Source: an uncultured Nitrospira sp. (GTDB taxonomy: Bacteria; Nitrospirota; Nitrospiria; Nitrospirales; Nitrospiraceae). From it: a stretch of DNA of 64,000 bases. The notes under the pieces were generated by a model. It saw only the letters and a program-made list of their open reading frames with translations. It had not been told where the DNA came from and ran no database searches. Position numbers and translations under genes: made by a program. Shown in pieces: positions 54,303 through 64,000 of this stretch (position 1 is its first letter; each line of letters opens with the position of its first letter). The stretch is from positions 1 through 64,000 of the forward strand of contig CABVRZ010000020.1 in NCBI GenBank assembly GCA_902500775.1. The letters are read 5' to 3'.

Positions 54303-55254
54303 TCGGAATGGGCTTGATACGGACAAAGCCGGCCTGTTTCAGCCACTTCGCCGTGTCAGAAACTGTATAGGTATTCCCCTGCTCGGTAAACAAGAGCATT
54401 GAGACGGCAAACAAACTGGCTTCGACCGGCTGCACACCTTCGCGGTCATGCAGAAAGGCATCTTGAATGATGAATCGACCTCCAGGCTTCAACGCAGCAT
54501 GAGCGCGACGAAAGATGGCCTGATTCTCTTTCGGTGAGTAAATGTGCAACACATTTGAGTACCAGATCACATCGTACAGGCTAGGAATCGGCTCTTCGGA
54601 AAAATCTAGGGGCAGGTAGGAAAGTCGGCGGCCAGCTGGATGAGTGATTGCAATCTCCTTGGCAACCTCAAGCGCAGCTGCTCGGTCACAGACCGTAGCA
54701 CGCAACCTTGGATTCTTTGCCAGAAATGCCAAGGCGTAGGTAGCAGGCCCCCCACCGAGGTCCAAGAGAGCTTGCGCCTGACCAAGCTGAAGCTGTGCTG
54801 AAATGGCTGGAGCAATTTCCAGCGTCCGGTGATGCATCGCCCAGGTAAATTGGCGCCGATAGTCCGGAGTATCTGGCACATCATGGTCGAGAGGCAACCC
54901 ACTTCGCACGGATTCCGCTAGTCGGACCCAGTCCGTCCAATGACTTTTGATCAGATTGAGATACCCACCTCGATAGGCGCGATGGTTCGCATTGAGGGCT
55001 GTTGCCCCAAGCTTACTGTTTTTATAAACGCTGCCCTTCTTCTGCAGTACTCCGGCAGAAGCAAGGTTACGACAGAGGATGCCGAGACCCCGCTCGCTAA
55101 CTTTCAACGTCTTGGCAAGAGTGGTCAACGGCCAGGATTGATCACCCATCGCCGTAAAAAGATCCAACTCGAGTGCAGTCAACAGCACTCTCGGTAATCG
55201 ATAGTCAGAAATCGCGTCGCGAAATTCGTCGAATGTCCTGATCCGTCGCGTCAC
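54187..55254 (-). CDS. SAM-dependent O-methyltransferase, second paralogue
   Basis: About 355 residues from the GTG at 55254, which overlaps the stop of the upstream gene (GTGA). It has an N-terminal winged-helix dimerisation domain and then a SAM fold: ALLDLGGGPATYALAFLAKN, ATVCDRAAALEVAKEIA, LDFSEEPIPSLYDVIWYSNV, LKPGGRFIIQDAFLHD. Same family as 7374-8354. It is probably co-transcribed with the small protein upstream. The 3' part overlaps a plus-strand gene by 116 bp. Confidence 0.87.
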   Translation of the reverse strand: MTRRIRTFDEFRDAISDYRLPRVLLTALELDLFTAMGDQSWPLTTLAKTLKVSERGLGILCRNLASAGVLQKKGSVYKNSKLGATALNANHRAYRGGYLNLIKSHWTDWVRLAESVRSGLPLDHDVPDTPDYRRQFTWAMHHRTLEIAPAISAQLQLGQAQALLDLGGGPATYALAFLAKNPRLRATVCDRAAALEVAKEIAITHPAGRRLSYLPLDFSEEPIPSLYDVIWYSNVLHIYSPKENQAIFRRAHAALKPGGRFIIQDAFLHDREGVQPVEASLFAVSMLLFTEQGNTYTVSDTAKWLKQAGFVRIKPIPIKKGTEDWENGIWEASVPGPRPRRIANQTGSNRNRKVR

Positions 55255-55688
55255 GAGGACTTCCCAATATGCCCTCGACACCACCGCAGAAGATCCTCAA
55301 GCTTCGAACGATTCTGGAGATCAGCATCTCGCACAAAGGTGACTGCGACGAACTCGTCCGTGATCTCGGTCTCCTCGATAAATCCGGATTGAAGCAGGAG
55401 CGGTCTGTATCGAGACACGGCCGGTTGAAGGAAATATTTCACCTGCTTGGCAACCTCATCCGTTCCCAAGTCCTCTGGAGTTCCGTCGGACATGAGCGCC
55501 ATAACCTCGTCAAGCGCAACCCCATACTGACAGAGCACGCTTCCCTCTGGTCTCACTTCGAGGAGCCACCCATCTTCCCCAAGCTCCATCAGGAGCGGTC
55601 CGTTGGGCTCTAGTTCATAGAATTGTGGGAATGACTGAGTCAAATCCGCTCGAAGTTGCAGCCACGTTGAGGAATCTGGTTCCATCAT
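55251..55688 (-). CDS. hypothetical protein coupled to methyltransferase
   Basis: 145 residues, soluble, acidic: FYELEPNGPLLMELGEDGWL, then VLCQYGVALDEVMALMSDG and TDEFVAVTFVRDADLQ. No family recognised. It overlaps the methyltransferase start by 4 bp and follows the TPR gene by 20 bp, so the three likely form one operon. Confidence 0.65.
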   Translation of the reverse strand: MMEPDSSTWLQLRADLTQSFPQFYELEPNGPLLMELGEDGWLLEVRPEGSVLCQYGVALDEVMALMSDGTPEDLGTDEVAKQVKYFLQPAVSRYRPLLLQSGFIEETEITDEFVAVTFVRDADLQNRSKLEDLLRWCRGHIGKSS

Positions 55689-55708
55689 GCACGTACCTTT
55701 CGAGACAG

Positions 55709-56509
55709 CTACGCCCGAACCGAACCGGCCAGACGGAAACGTAGCAACTTAAGTCGCTGGGTATTCTCTTCTAACTTTGGTAGCTGATACTTCCGATCCA
55801 TAGAGACCACCTGTTCGAGAAGATCGACGGCCTCCTGGAGCTGACCCATTTCCTCATAACACTGAACGAGCACATATCTCGCCCCGCCAGTGCGAAGCTC
55901 GTCCCGTAATCGCTCGGCAATCGACTCACTCGTTTGACAGCAGGCGATAGCGTCCTGGTAGCGTTTTTGTATCACGTATGTGCGTCCGATCATGCGCCAG
56001 GCGTCTGCGACACCTGCCTGATTCCCCAACCGCCGCATCAAGGTCAATGACCGTTCATAACAGCGAATGGCTTCCTCAACATGACCGGTTTCTCGAGCCA
56101 CCAAGCCAAGGTCAGAAAACAAAACTGCTTGTGCCGTCTCATCGTGCGTCTTGGTCATAAGATCCAGGGCCTCAAGGTAGTAGGCTCGGGCTCGATCCCA
56201 TTCCCCGGCATCGGCGCGTAGATTCCCCAAATTGGCTAGAGTCGTCCCGATGCCTTTTTCATCGCCGAGGATTTTTTGGAGCTCCAAAACCTCCTGATAA
56301 TGTGCCTGTGCAGAATCTCGCCGCCCACTGACTGCACAAATATTGCCCAGATTCCCAAGCGTCGCGACCAGAGCCCGCCGGTCACCGCTCAACCTGTCGC
56401 ACTCCAGTGCCTTGGCGTAACAGGTGTAGGCCTCCGTATAATACCCCTTCGAAAAATGCTCATTTCCTTGTCGATTGAGTTCCTCAGATAGGCCATTCCG
56501 CAATGTCAT
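55709..56509 (-). CDS. tetratricopeptide repeat protein
   Basis: 266 residues with about six TPR units: GNEHFSKGYYTEAYTCYAKA, LGNLGNICAVSGRRDSAQAH, LANLGNLRADAGEWDRARAY, DLGLVARETGHVEEAIRCYE, WRMIGRTYVIQKRYQDAIAC and LVQCYEEMGQLQEAVDLLEQ. No signal peptide. It overlaps the upstream metallo-hydrolase stop by 1 bp (TAATG). A scaffold role in an unknown complex is likely. Confidence 0.85.
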   Translation of the reverse strand: MTLRNGLSEELNRQGNEHFSKGYYTEAYTCYAKALECDRLSGDRRALVATLGNLGNICAVSGRRDSAQAHYQEVLELQKILGDEKGIGTTLANLGNLRADAGEWDRARAYYLEALDLMTKTHDETAQAVLFSDLGLVARETGHVEEAIRCYERSLTLMRRLGNQAGVADAWRMIGRTYVIQKRYQDAIACCQTSESIAERLRDELRTGGARYVLVQCYEEMGQLQEAVDLLEQVVSMDRKYQLPKLEENTQRLKLLRFRLAGSVRA

Positions 56510-57108
56510 TATGGCGCCACCAACAGCCGTTCTAACTGAAGTTTGGCCTCCGTGAGGATGGAGGCGCCGTCTCCGACCAGCAAACTGTCAAAGCTGTACT
56601 TCAAAAGACGCTGAAGCGCCTCCTTCGCCTTAGCCGGATCCGCATACTTTTCAGGAGGGAGCAGACGGAGTGCACCTGATGGTTGCCCGATCAGTGCATC
56701 CCCCACAATCAACACCCCTCGTCCCCGCTCAATGAACAAGGCAGATTCGCCAGGAGATTTCTGATCTTTCAACTGAATGACCCACATCCCGCCAGGCAGG
56801 AGTTCGCCATCCTTATATGTCCTGGTCGGGTTCACCTCCATCTGAGCCGCATCCGCTTCAGGCACATACAGCTGGCACTTCCACTCAGCCTGATAGGTCG
56901 GCGCTTCTCGAACGTGATCACGATTGGTGAGCACGATGTAATCAATCGGCTCATGACGCCTGATGACGTCTCGTGCCGCTGGAGTCATGGGTGGGGGATC
57001 GACCAGGATCGTGTGTTCGCCGATCGCCAACAACAGCCCATTGAAGTTCAATTGCTTTTCATCTGAAAACCACGACCATTGCCACATATCAGGCAGGATC
57101 TGTTTCAT
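56509..57108 (-). CDS. MBL-fold-like hydrolase with degenerate metal site
   Basis: About 199 residues from the ATG at 57108 (MKQILPDMWQWSWFSDEKQL). The fold is suggested by GLLLAIGEHTILVDPPPMTP, DYIVLTNRDHVREAPTYQAE, ESALFIERGRGVLIVGDALI and SFDSLLVGDGASIL. Where true MBL enzymes have HxHxDH this protein has NRDHVRE, so the full zinc site is not present. It may be a binding protein or use another ligand set. Confidence 0.75.
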   Translation of the reverse strand: MKQILPDMWQWSWFSDEKQLNFNGLLLAIGEHTILVDPPPMTPAARDVIRRHEPIDYIVLTNRDHVREAPTYQAEWKCQLYVPEADAAQMEVNPTRTYKDGELLPGGMWVIQLKDQKSPGESALFIERGRGVLIVGDALIGQPSGALRLLPPEKYADPAKAKEALQRLLKYSFDSLLVGDGASILTEAKLQLERLLVAP

Positions 57109-57153
57109 GGTGTTACACGCCACTCCAGTTCGCAATGCACAACGCCGACACCA

Positions 57154-57393
57154 TTACAGTGTGGCAACCACTTCTTTGACCATTTTGGTGATCTTCACCT
57201 CAATGGTCGCCTCCTGAGGTAAATCAATCAGATCGTCTTCGGACACCGTGATGAATTTGCGATTCGCCCCCTTCGTCAGCGAGATCAAAAAGAGACTGTT
57301 GGATGGAGTCACGGGGATCACCACTTGTACCGATTGATCAACCCCTCGCACCACCGCAAGGAATTTTTGCTTGCCTTCCTCCATCTCATCCAT
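57154..57393 (-). CDS. small hypothetical protein
   Basis: 79 residues, mixed alpha/beta, soluble: KFLAVVRGVDQSVQVVIPVT, SLFLISLTKGANRKFITVSE and an amphipathic end (IEVKITKMVKEVVATL). No family recognised. It follows the spacer to PilZ and precedes the MBL-like gene on the same strand. Confidence 0.6.
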   Translation of the reverse strand: MDEMEEGKQKFLAVVRGVDQSVQVVIPVTPSNSLFLISLTKGANRKFITVSEDDLIDLPQEATIEVKITKMVKEVVATL

Positions 57394-57604
57394 GGTGACG
57401 TTGGCTCCTTACTATTTCATTGCCCGTTAGTCATTTCCATTGCCTAGCAGCTTCGCAAGCGCTGCAGGAATCACGTTGGCTCCTGCCCAGTCTATAGTCC
57501 CTACTCGTTGCCAATGGATAACTCCCTGATGATGCATGGTATCACGGAAATTTTTCGAGCAGCAACCACAAGGGGGGAGAGAACCCAACTTCCGACAGAG
57601 CTTT

Positions 57605-57937
57605 CTACTGATTCAGCATATCCTGGAGCTGTTGCTTGGCATTACCCTCGAACCGCACGAACTCGAGCCCATATCGATCCCCTTCCTTCCACCGAACAAT
57701 CACCAGGGCAATGATGATCAACGGTCGGGCACTGGGAGGCTGCACATGGAGACTCAACCGGGCGCCAATCGAAAGTGAGAGGTTAGTCTTGATCTCGCCA
57801 CCGGCAAGTGTGAGATTCGTCACGGTTCCGTGGCCTAATCTGTCATCTCCAGTGAATGAAGCAGGATAATCGACGGGCACACGCGACCGACCTCTGGCGT
57901 CCAAGCCATTCGGATCATCGTTCATGGATGTCGCCAT
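57605..57937 (-). CDS. PilZ domain protein
   Basis: 110 residues: RGRSRVPVDYPASFTGDDRL with the Arg-rich cyclic-di-GMP motif, GTVTNLTLAGGEIKTNLSLS with the D/NxSxxG-like second motif, and VRWKEGDRYGLEFVRF. Likely binds c-di-GMP and acts as a small effector. Second motif is slightly altered (NLTLAGG). Confidence 0.83.
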   Translation of the reverse strand: MATSMNDDPNGLDARGRSRVPVDYPASFTGDDRLGHGTVTNLTLAGGEIKTNLSLSIGARLSLHVQPPSARPLIIIALVIVRWKEGDRYGLEFVRFEGNAKQQLQDMLNQ

Positions 57938-57956
57938 GCGTTCCTACAAAGAGGGG

Positions 57957-59387
57957 TCAGCGCGACGGCTCGAACAGGCCCAGCTGCAGTTCTTCTGCAC
58001 GGGTAAATGGGATGGGATACCGCTCGGTAAAACAGGCCGTACAGTACTGATCGGGTGTTCCGGGTGCCGATTTCAACATGCCGTCAAGGCTGAGATAGGC
58101 CAAACTATCGGCAGTGATGTATTTGCGGATTTCTTCGATCGAATGGTCGGAGGCGATCAACTCCTTTTTGGTCGGTGTGTCGATACCATAGAAACAGGGC
58201 GACAGGATCGGCGGAGAACTGATTCGCATGTGAACTTCCTTTGCCCCGGCTTGCCGAATCATTTTCACGATTTTCCTGCTCGTCGTGCCACGGACCAACG
58301 AATCATCGATGACTACGACGCGCTTACCATCCAAGACTTCTGGTACGGCATTGAGCTTGACCTTCACGCCGAAATGACGAATCGACTGTTCAGGTTCGAT
58401 GAAGGTCCTCCCGACATAGTGGTTGCGAATCAACCCGGCTTCGAAGCGCACACCCGCCCCTTCGGCATAACCAAGCGCCGCCGGCACACCGGAATCTGGA
58501 ACCGGAATGACGACATCCGCTGGCACCCATGCCTCTTGAGCCAACTGTCGTCCCAACGCCTTCCGTGTGGTATACACCGCTTCACTTCCAAAAATGCGGC
58601 TATCGGGTCTGGCGAAATAGACATACTCGAACACACACATGGCCGGAGACGTCTTGGGGAATGGATGATGGCTATCAAGTCCCTGATCGCTGATCACGAT
58701 TAACTCGCCCGGTTCGACCTCTCGAACATATTCGGCATCGAGCAAGTCGAATGCACAGGTCTCAGAGGCTACGACCCAGCTACTACGAAGCCGTCCGATA
58801 CACAGCGGCCTTAGCCCATAGGGATCTCGTGCGGCAATGAGTCCGTTATCCGTCATCAACACGACCGAGAACGCCCCTCGCACTTGATTCAACGCATCGA
58901 CAACCCGCGAGAGAAATGAGCCCGCGCGTGAATGCGCGATAAGGTGGATGATAACCTCGCTATCCGATGTCGATTGGAAGATCGCCCCGTAGGCCTCCAA
59001 CTCATGCCGAAGCATCTGAGCATTGATGAGATTCCCGTTATGCGCCAAGGCAAGATTACCGAGTGCAAAATTCACCGTCAGCGGCTGCACATTCTTCAAA
59101 TCGTTGCCACCGGTTGTAGAGTAGCGGTTATGTCCGATCGCCATATGGCCTGGTAGCTTTTCCAAGATCGACTTGTGAAAAATATCAGCCACAAGACCCA
59201 TGCCTTTTTGTATAAAAAACTGCTCCCCGTCCCCCGCAACGATCCCCGATGCCTCCTGCCCTCGATGTTGTAACGCATACAACCCCAAGTAGGTCAGATT
59301 GGCTGCTTCTTCGTGACCGTACACGCCGAAGACCGCACACTCGTCGTGGAACTTATCAGGGGAAATAATCGGCAGCTCTTTCGGCAT
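57957..59387 (-). CDS. purF: amidophosphoribosyltransferase PurF
   Basis: 476 residues. The glutaminase part starts after a short propeptide: [20 protein letters not shown] with the catalytic Cys, [12 protein letters not shown] and [11 protein letters not shown]. The synthase part has [20 protein letters not shown], the PRPP loop, and [20 protein letters not shown] with a conserved Cys. It catalyses the first committed step of purine synthesis. It is 21 bp after purL. Confidence 0.96.
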   Translation of the reverse strand: MPKELPIISPDKFHDECAVFGVYGHEEAANLTYLGLYALQHRGQEASGIVAGDGEQFFIQKGMGLVADIFHKSILEKLPGHMAIGHNRYSTTGGNDLKNVQPLTVNFALGNLALAHNGNLINAQMLRHELEAYGAIFQSTSDSEVIIHLIAHSRAGSFLSRVVDALNQVRGAFSVVLMTDNGLIAARDPYGLRPLCIGRLRSSWVVASETCAFDLLDAEYVREVEPGELIVISDQGLDSHHPFPKTSPAMCVFEYVYFARPDSRIFGSEAVYTTRKALGRQLAQEAWVPADVVIPVPDSGVPAALGYAEGAGVRFEAGLIRNHYVGRTFIEPEQSIRHFGVKVKLNAVPEVLDGKRVVVIDDSLVRGTTSRKIVKMIRQAGAKEVHMRISSPPILSPCFYGIDTPTKKELIASDHSIEEIRKYITADSLAYLSLDGMLKSAPGTPDQYCTACFTERYPIPFTRAEELQLGLFEPSR

Positions 59388-59408
59388 AATCCTTCGTGGC
59401 TCAAACGA

Positions 59409-61661
59409 CTAGACGTGGTTCAATGATCTCTCCAAGGCGCAGGCCCATCGATCCAACAATCCGGACACCGGCTGATCGATCATGCCATCCACTATCTCCT
59501 CATTTTTGACCGAAATGACTAGGCGATCGCCTGATACTGTACCGATCACGTCTGACGGCACCCCCATCGATCTTGCATGGTCGAGCACAGCGTGACGGTG
59601 ACTGGGTTTCACAGAAACCACAACACGAGACTGACTCTCGCCGAACAGGACTGCGTCGTTTCGAAGACGGCCCTTGGTCAAGGTGACCACCGCACCTCGA
59701 GTCCCTTCGGGTCCCGAGATACAACTTTCGGTCAAGGCCACAGCGACACCGCCATCAGAACAATCATGCGCAGATTGCAGAAACCCGCCACGAATCAACG
59801 ATAGAACACAATCTTGGAGTGCCTTCTCGGTATCCAGATTCAAGTAGGGCGGGGAGCCCTGCTCGCGAGCTTGTACCACCTTGATGTACTCCGACCCTCC
59901 CAAGTCCTCCCGCGTGTGGCCGAGCAAGATAATGTCATCGCCTTCGGACTTGAACCACTGCGTCATCGTCCGCTCTGCATCCTCGATTAGTCCGACCATT
60001 CCCAGCATGGGAGTAGGATAGATGGAGAGCCCGTTTGTTTCGTTGTAAAAGCTGACATTCCCGCTCACAATAGGGATCTGGAACCGTTCACAGGCATCTT
60101 TCATACCTTCGATCGCCATCACAAATTGCCACATGATATCCGGACGCTCCGGATTCCCGAAATTCAGACAATCGGTCAACCCGATCGGGGCGGCACCGGA
60201 ACAGACCAGATTCCGCGCCGCTTCAGCCACAGCAAGACGCGCGCCTTCATAGGGATTCAACAGGCAATACCGGCTGTTGCAATCGACCGTCATGGCCACC
60301 GCTTTGTTCGTGCCCTTGATCCTCACCACTGCTGCATCGGACCCTGGGCGGACCATCGTGTTGGTCCGCACCATATGATCGTACTGCTCGTAGACCCACC
60401 GCTTACTGGCGATCGTGGGAGATTCAAGCAATGTCAATAACGCCGCGTTCGCATCCTTGGTATCGGGAATCAAGTCATAATTCAGATTGGTCAGCATATC
60501 TTGATACGCCGGGGGCTGGTAGGGCCGTTCGTAACGAGGGCCATCATCAGCCAATGCCTTCGCCGGAATCTCAGCCACGACGGTTCCCTGATCCAAAACG
60601 CGTAAAATTCCATCAGCAGTCACTTTTCCAACCACCGCCACATCCAGATCCCACTTCTGGCACACCGCGACACATTCGTTTTCCTTGCCGGCTTTGGCCA
60701 CCATCAACATGCGCTCTTGTGACTCAGACAACATGATTTCATACGGCGTCATCCCAGGCTCGCGCCGAGGCACGACCGTGAGGTCCAACTCAATCCCATT
60801 CCCAGCGCGAGAAGCCATTTCACAGGAGGAGCTTGTCAAACCCGCCGCGCCCATATCTTGAATCCCAACGAGCAAATCACGCTCCATCAACTCAAGACAG
60901 GCTTCCAGCAGTAATTTTTCGGTAAAAGGATCACCAACCTGCACGGTCGGACGCTTCTGCTCAGAGGTATCGTCAAACGAGTCACTCGCCATGGTCGCAC
61001 CATGAATCCCATCACGGCCCGTTTTAGAGCCGAAATAGATCACGGGATTCCCGACGCCGGCAGCAGTGCCACGGAAGATCTTGTCTTTCTTGGCAATACC
61101 CAGACAAAACACATTGACCAATGGATTAAGGGCGTAGATGTCGTTGAAGACGATCTCCCCTCCCACCGTCGGCACTCCCATACAATTGCCGTAACCGGCA
61201 ATACCGGAGACCACTCCCTTCACGAGATGGCGATTCTTGGGTGAATGCAGTTCTCCAAACCGTAAGGAGTCCAACAGCGCAATCGGCCTCGCCCCCATTG
61301 TGAAGATATCGCGCAGAATACCGCCGACCCCGGTTGCCGCACCCTGGTAGGGCTCAATGAACGAGGGATGGTTATGCGATTCCATCTTAAAAACCGCACA
61401 GAGTCCCTCGCCGATATCGACCGCACCAGCATTCTCGCCTGGGCCCTGGACTACACGAGGTCCCGTGGTCGGCAATTTCTTCAAATGCACGCGCGAGCTC
61501 TTGTAGGAGCAGTGCTCAGACCACATCACGGAAAACATCCCCAGTTCCGTGAAATTCGGTTCGCGCCCAAGAATAGCGAGGATTTTTTGGTACTCCTCGC
61601 TCGTCAGATTGTGCTGAGCGATGAGGTCCTGGGTGATAGGGGGCATGCCAGCCTGCATCAT
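59409..61661 (-). CDS. purL: phosphoribosylformylglycinamidine synthase PurL (small type)
   Basis: 750 residues, the size of the small PurL that works with PurQ and PurS, both present upstream. Motifs: [80 protein letters not shown] and [17 protein letters not shown]. It uses ATP and glutamine-derived ammonia to make FGAM. An internal start at the third Met is possible. Confidence 0.96.
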   Translation of the reverse strand: MMQAGMPPITQDLIAQHNLTSEEYQKILAILGREPNFTELGMFSVMWSEHCSYKSSRVHLKKLPTTGPRVVQGPGENAGAVDIGEGLCAVFKMESHNHPSFIEPYQGAATGVGGILRDIFTMGARPIALLDSLRFGELHSPKNRHLVKGVVSGIAGYGNCMGVPTVGGEIVFNDIYALNPLVNVFCLGIAKKDKIFRGTAAGVGNPVIYFGSKTGRDGIHGATMASDSFDDTSEQKRPTVQVGDPFTEKLLLEACLELMERDLLVGIQDMGAAGLTSSSCEMASRAGNGIELDLTVVPRREPGMTPYEIMLSESQERMLMVAKAGKENECVAVCQKWDLDVAVVGKVTADGILRVLDQGTVVAEIPAKALADDGPRYERPYQPPAYQDMLTNLNYDLIPDTKDANAALLTLLESPTIASKRWVYEQYDHMVRTNTMVRPGSDAAVVRIKGTNKAVAMTVDCNSRYCLLNPYEGARLAVAEAARNLVCSGAAPIGLTDCLNFGNPERPDIMWQFVMAIEGMKDACERFQIPIVSGNVSFYNETNGLSIYPTPMLGMVGLIEDAERTMTQWFKSEGDDIILLGHTREDLGGSEYIKVVQAREQGSPPYLNLDTEKALQDCVLSLIRGGFLQSAHDCSDGGVAVALTESCISGPEGTRGAVVTLTKGRLRNDAVLFGESQSRVVVSVKPSHRHAVLDHARSMGVPSDVIGTVSGDRLVISVKNEEIVDGMIDQPVSGLLDRWACALERSLNHV

Positions 61662-61764
61662 GACCTAGCGATCACGGCCACAAAGGTTACTCACAATTCT
61701 ATAGTCCGCCGATGACTTTTATGGAGACGTTGAACAGGCTGCTGTTGTACAGGCCACAGAACAG

Positions 61765-61798
61765 GACCGACGAGGCGGCATGAGCAGCCTCGTCGGTC
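61765..61798 (-). terminator. hairpin after exported protein gene
   Basis: A perfect 12-bp stem, 61765-61776 with 61787-61798, loop of 10 nt, lies 35 bp after the stop of the gene at 61833. The U-run that follows on the minus strand is weak (CTGTTCTG), so termination may be partial. Confidence 0.55.
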
Positions 61799-61832
61799 AG
61801 TTTCTTCACAGGAGAAAGAGCCCTCAACTTCT

Positions 61833-62168
61833 CTACTGAACGTTTACATTGACGGCTGCTTCAGCGGCTAACGTTTCATGATCCTTGTTTGCCGCCACAA
61901 CCTTGATCTCATGGGTCCCGGGGGACATGCCCTTGACCGTTCCCTTCCAACCCTTTTGATATTCCCCATCCACAAAACAATGGGCATGCGTCGCCTGGTT
62001 CCCCTTTGTGAGTTCATAGATGATTTCAACGTCACTCCCGACTTTTGCACCAGCCGCCGGGCTCTTGATCGTGAGCTTACTCCCGTCGTCCGTCGCCGCG
62101 AATGCCGCAAGACCCGACCCCAATGTCAACATGCCAACCGCCGCGAATACTGCTACTGCGTGCTTCAT
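61833..62168 (-). CDS. small exported Ig-like protein
   Basis: 111 residues from the ATG at 62168, which has GGGAGGG just before it (MKHAVAVFAAVGMLTLGSGL). The signal peptide ends near AAFAATDDG. The mature part looks like one beta-sandwich: LTIKSPAAGAKVGSDVEIIY, THAHCFVDGEYQKGW with a His-x-His-Cys cluster, and GTHEIKVVAANKDHETLAAE. Function unknown. It sits between purQ and purL on the same strand, followed by a terminator-like hairpin. Confidence 0.75.
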   Translation of the reverse strand: MKHAVAVFAAVGMLTLGSGLAAFAATDDGSKLTIKSPAAGAKVGSDVEIIYELTKGNQATHAHCFVDGEYQKGWKGTVKGMSPGTHEIKVVAANKDHETLAAEAAVNVNVQ

Positions 62169-62302
62169 CTCGACCCTCCCCATTAATATGGATAAAAGAC
62201 ATGTACAACTGAGCCATGCCGACTGACACAATACTTTACCGTGCCACTTTCTATTCTTCAATCCTCTGTATAGGCCCCCCGCCGACACTGGCCCAGGAAC
62301 AG

Positions 62303-63016
62303 TTACCGCACAACCGCCAACTTTTTTTGCTCCAACGATGTGAGCATCGATTGAAAGAGCGCACGCCCATCATCATGGCCCAGCACAGCCTCAACACAGC
62401 GCTCGGGATGCGGCATCATGCCCAGAACATTTCCCCCCGCATTGCAGATGCCTGCAATGTTGTCGAGTGAGCCATTCGGGTTCACCTCCGGTACCACCTT
62501 GCCATCCGCCGTACAATATCGAAAGGTCACTTGGGCATTCGCTTGAAGACCGGCCAATGTCACAGGATCGGTGTAGTAATTTCCGTCCGCATGCGCAACA
62601 GGAATCCTTAAAATCTGGCCTGGCTTATAGAAGCTCGTAAACGGCGTCGCTGCATTCTCAACTCGAACATAGACATCTTTACAGACAAAATGCAGCGAAC
62701 GATTGCGCAACATCGCTCCCGGCAATAGTCCAGCTTCCAATAAGATCTGAAAGCCATTGCAAATCCCGAGCACCAATCCGCCATCGCCAGCAAATTGTTT
62801 GACGGCCTGCATGACTGGAGAAAACCGAGCAATCGCACCGGTCCGCAAATAGTCGCCGTAGGAAAATCCGCCCGGCAAGATGACCGCGTCCAAGCCGGCT
62901 AAGGACGCTTCCTTATGCCAAACCATCGTCACATCATGACCCAGTACGTCTTTGACGACATGCGCACAGTCATGATCGCAATTACTGCCAGGAAAAACCA
63001 CGACGCCAATGTTCAT
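62303..63016 (-). CDS. purQ: FGAM synthase glutaminase subunit PurQ
   Basis: 237 residues of a class I glutamine amidotransferase: [60 protein letters not shown] with the nucleophile Cys, and [19 protein letters not shown] with the His-Glu pair. It supplies ammonia to PurL. Confidence 0.96.
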   Translation of the reverse strand: MNIGVVVFPGSNCDHDCAHVVKDVLGHDVTMVWHKEASLAGLDAVILPGGFSYGDYLRTGAIARFSPVMQAVKQFAGDGGLVLGICNGFQILLEAGLLPGAMLRNRSLHFVCKDVYVRVENAATPFTSFYKPGQILRIPVAHADGNYYTDPVTLAGLQANAQVTFRYCTADGKVVPEVNPNGSLDNIAGICNAGGNVLGMMPHPERCVEAVLGHDDGRALFQSMLTSLEQKKLAVVR

Positions 63017-63121
63017 AAATTCAATCCTGAGTACTGAGTGTTAAGTGCCGAGTAAAAAGACTAGGTTCGAGAGTGTTCGATTTCCTCAAACCTCCCAGCA
63101 CTCAGATCTCATCACAGCACA

Positions 63122-63361
63122 CTATCCGAGTTCGTACCGATATTCCTCAATAATGGTATTCGCCAGGAGCTTCTCACACATAGCCTTCACCTCAGCCTCA
63201 GCTTTGGCCTTATCAGTCTGATCAATATCCAGCTCCATATATTTCCCGACGCGGACATTGGCCGCCTTCTTAAACCCCAACGAATCGAGTGCGTGTTCGA
63301 TGGCTTTACCCTGTGGATCGAGAATCCCTTGTTTCAACGTGACGTGAATTTTAGCTTTCAC
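63122..63361 (-). CDS. purS: FGAM synthase subunit PurS
   Basis: 79 residues, full length: KAKIHVTLKQGILDPQGKAI, EHALDSLGFKKAANVRVGKY, and CEKLLANTIIEEYRYEL at the end. PurS bridges PurL and PurQ. Start overlaps the preceding small membrane gene by 4 bp. Confidence 0.94.
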   Translation of the reverse strand: MKAKIHVTLKQGILDPQGKAIEHALDSLGFKKAANVRVGKYMELDIDQTDKAKAEAEVKAMCEKLLANTIIEEYRYELG

Positions 63362-63576
63362 AATCTACTCTCCCGCTCCTCTCCTGCATCATTCAGTCGA
63401 TCCACATATTTCTTGATCCACAGAATCACAGCGATGGTGAGCCCACCACACAACACCAATCCCACGAACGCCCACCGCCAAGGCGACTCGTTCAACCGAT
63501 AGGCCATCACACCGACAATGGCCGCCCAGACCACCACCGACGCGATCAGGCCATAATTCAAATACGCCCGCAGCAT
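63358..63576 (-). CDS. small two-helix membrane protein
   Basis: 72 residues with two hydrophobic helices (about 8-26 and 34-53) and a charged end (KKYVDRLNDAGEERE). No family recognised. It overlaps purS by 4 bp, so it is part of the purine operon. Confidence 0.65.
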   Translation of the reverse strand: MLRAYLNYGLIASVVVWAAIVGVMAYRLNESPWRWAFVGLVLCGGLTIAVILWIKKYVDRLNDAGEERESRL

Positions 63577-63769
63577 TTTTCCTCTTTCTTCACTCTTACT
63601 TTCCTGAAGGAAGCGGCGGAATCCTCTTCAGCTGCTCGCTAGATCTCACCCACCCCTGGCGCGCCGGGACGCGCCACTGTTCCCAGTGAGCATCGCCCGT
63701 TTTGTTCACAATCCCATCAGTCCTGCATGCGTGTTGCGCGAGCAAGGAGGACGACCCTGCCGTCCTCTT

Positions 63770-64000
63770 CTACCCACAGACCCTTTGCAACACCTCCTGG
63801 TAGGCCTCTTCGATCTTCCCCATATCCTTCCGAAACCGATCTTTATCCATCGATTCGCCGGTCGCCATATCCCACAACCGACAGGTGTCCGGAGAAATCT
63901 CGTCTGCCAAGATCAATTTGTTATGAAACACACCAAACTCGAGCTTGAAATCCACCAGCTGCATCTTCCGTTCGGTAAAGAACGGCTTCAGAATCTTATT
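63770..64000 (-). CDS. purC: SAICAR synthetase PurC (partial, C-terminal end)
   Basis: The window end cuts this gene. About 76 C-terminal residues are visible, reading through [40 protein letters not shown] and [28 protein letters not shown] and [11 protein letters not shown] are diagnostic of PurC, which condenses CAIR with aspartate. The upstream part lies beyond 64000. Confidence 0.94.
   Translation of the reverse strand, partial: NKILKPFFTERKMQLVDFKLEFGVFHNKLILADEISPDTCRLWDMATGESMDKDRFRKDMGKIEEAYQEVLQRVCG

Noticed and set aside
63657-63676. 7-bp GC-rich hairpin between purC and the small membrane gene
   Set aside because: Too short and without a U-run to call a terminator with any confidence.

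Overview
The window most likely comes from the chromosome of a Nitrospira-like bacterium (phylum Nitrospirota). The inference rests on gene content: a divergent cytochrome bd-like oxidase locus with SUMF1-type proteins, a PCP_red protein and a DUF420 protein, and a complete urea-use locus (urtABCDE plus ureABCFGD). Codon use is moderately GC-rich. No rRNA or tRNA gene was seen, so the assignment is not proven.

Layout. (1) About 1-7256, minus strand: a respiratory membrane cluster around the bd-like oxidase. (2) 7374-10476: an O-methyltransferase, an exported cupredoxin-like protein and a fatty-acid desaturase. (3) About 10540-18760: a mobile-element graveyard holding RHS fragments, an IS110 remnant, a REP-associated transposase, an RHS gene split by an IS200/IS605 copy, a broken DDE transposase, two toxin-antitoxin (TA) type pairs (one truncated) and a dehydrogenase of foreign look. 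(4) 18764-31063, minus strand: urease, a nickel transporter and the urea ABC transporter. (5) 31903-37221: a putative lipoprotein, scpAB, a pentapeptide-repeat protein, a basic/acidic chromatin-like protein and a cupredoxin. (6) 37296-46871: an accessory island. It begins with a methyltransferase carrying a possible PqqD-like N-terminal domain, whose 3' end recurs twice more downstream. Between the copies lie a VapBC-like pair, an IS630 remnant, a SNF2 helicase with a SWIM zinc-finger partner and a HigBA-type pair; a DUF2971 protein follows. (7) 46992-57937: housekeeping and hypothetical genes (ppx/gppA, recG, TPR proteins, a second O-methyltransferase, PilZ). (8) 57957-64000, minus strand: de novo purine genes purC (partial), purS, purQ, purL, purF.

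How the genes work together. UrtA-E import urea, a UreH/NiCoT-type permease supplies nickel, and UreD/F/G mature UreABC, so ammonia and CO2 are released from urea. UreE is not present here. UreB carries a twin-arginine leader closely resembling that of UrtA, which is unusual for a normally cytoplasmic enzyme.

The strongest leads are the Tat-leader UreB, the repeated methyltransferase 3' ends that delimit cargo modules, the SNF2-SWIM pair, and the bd-like oxidase neighbourhood.
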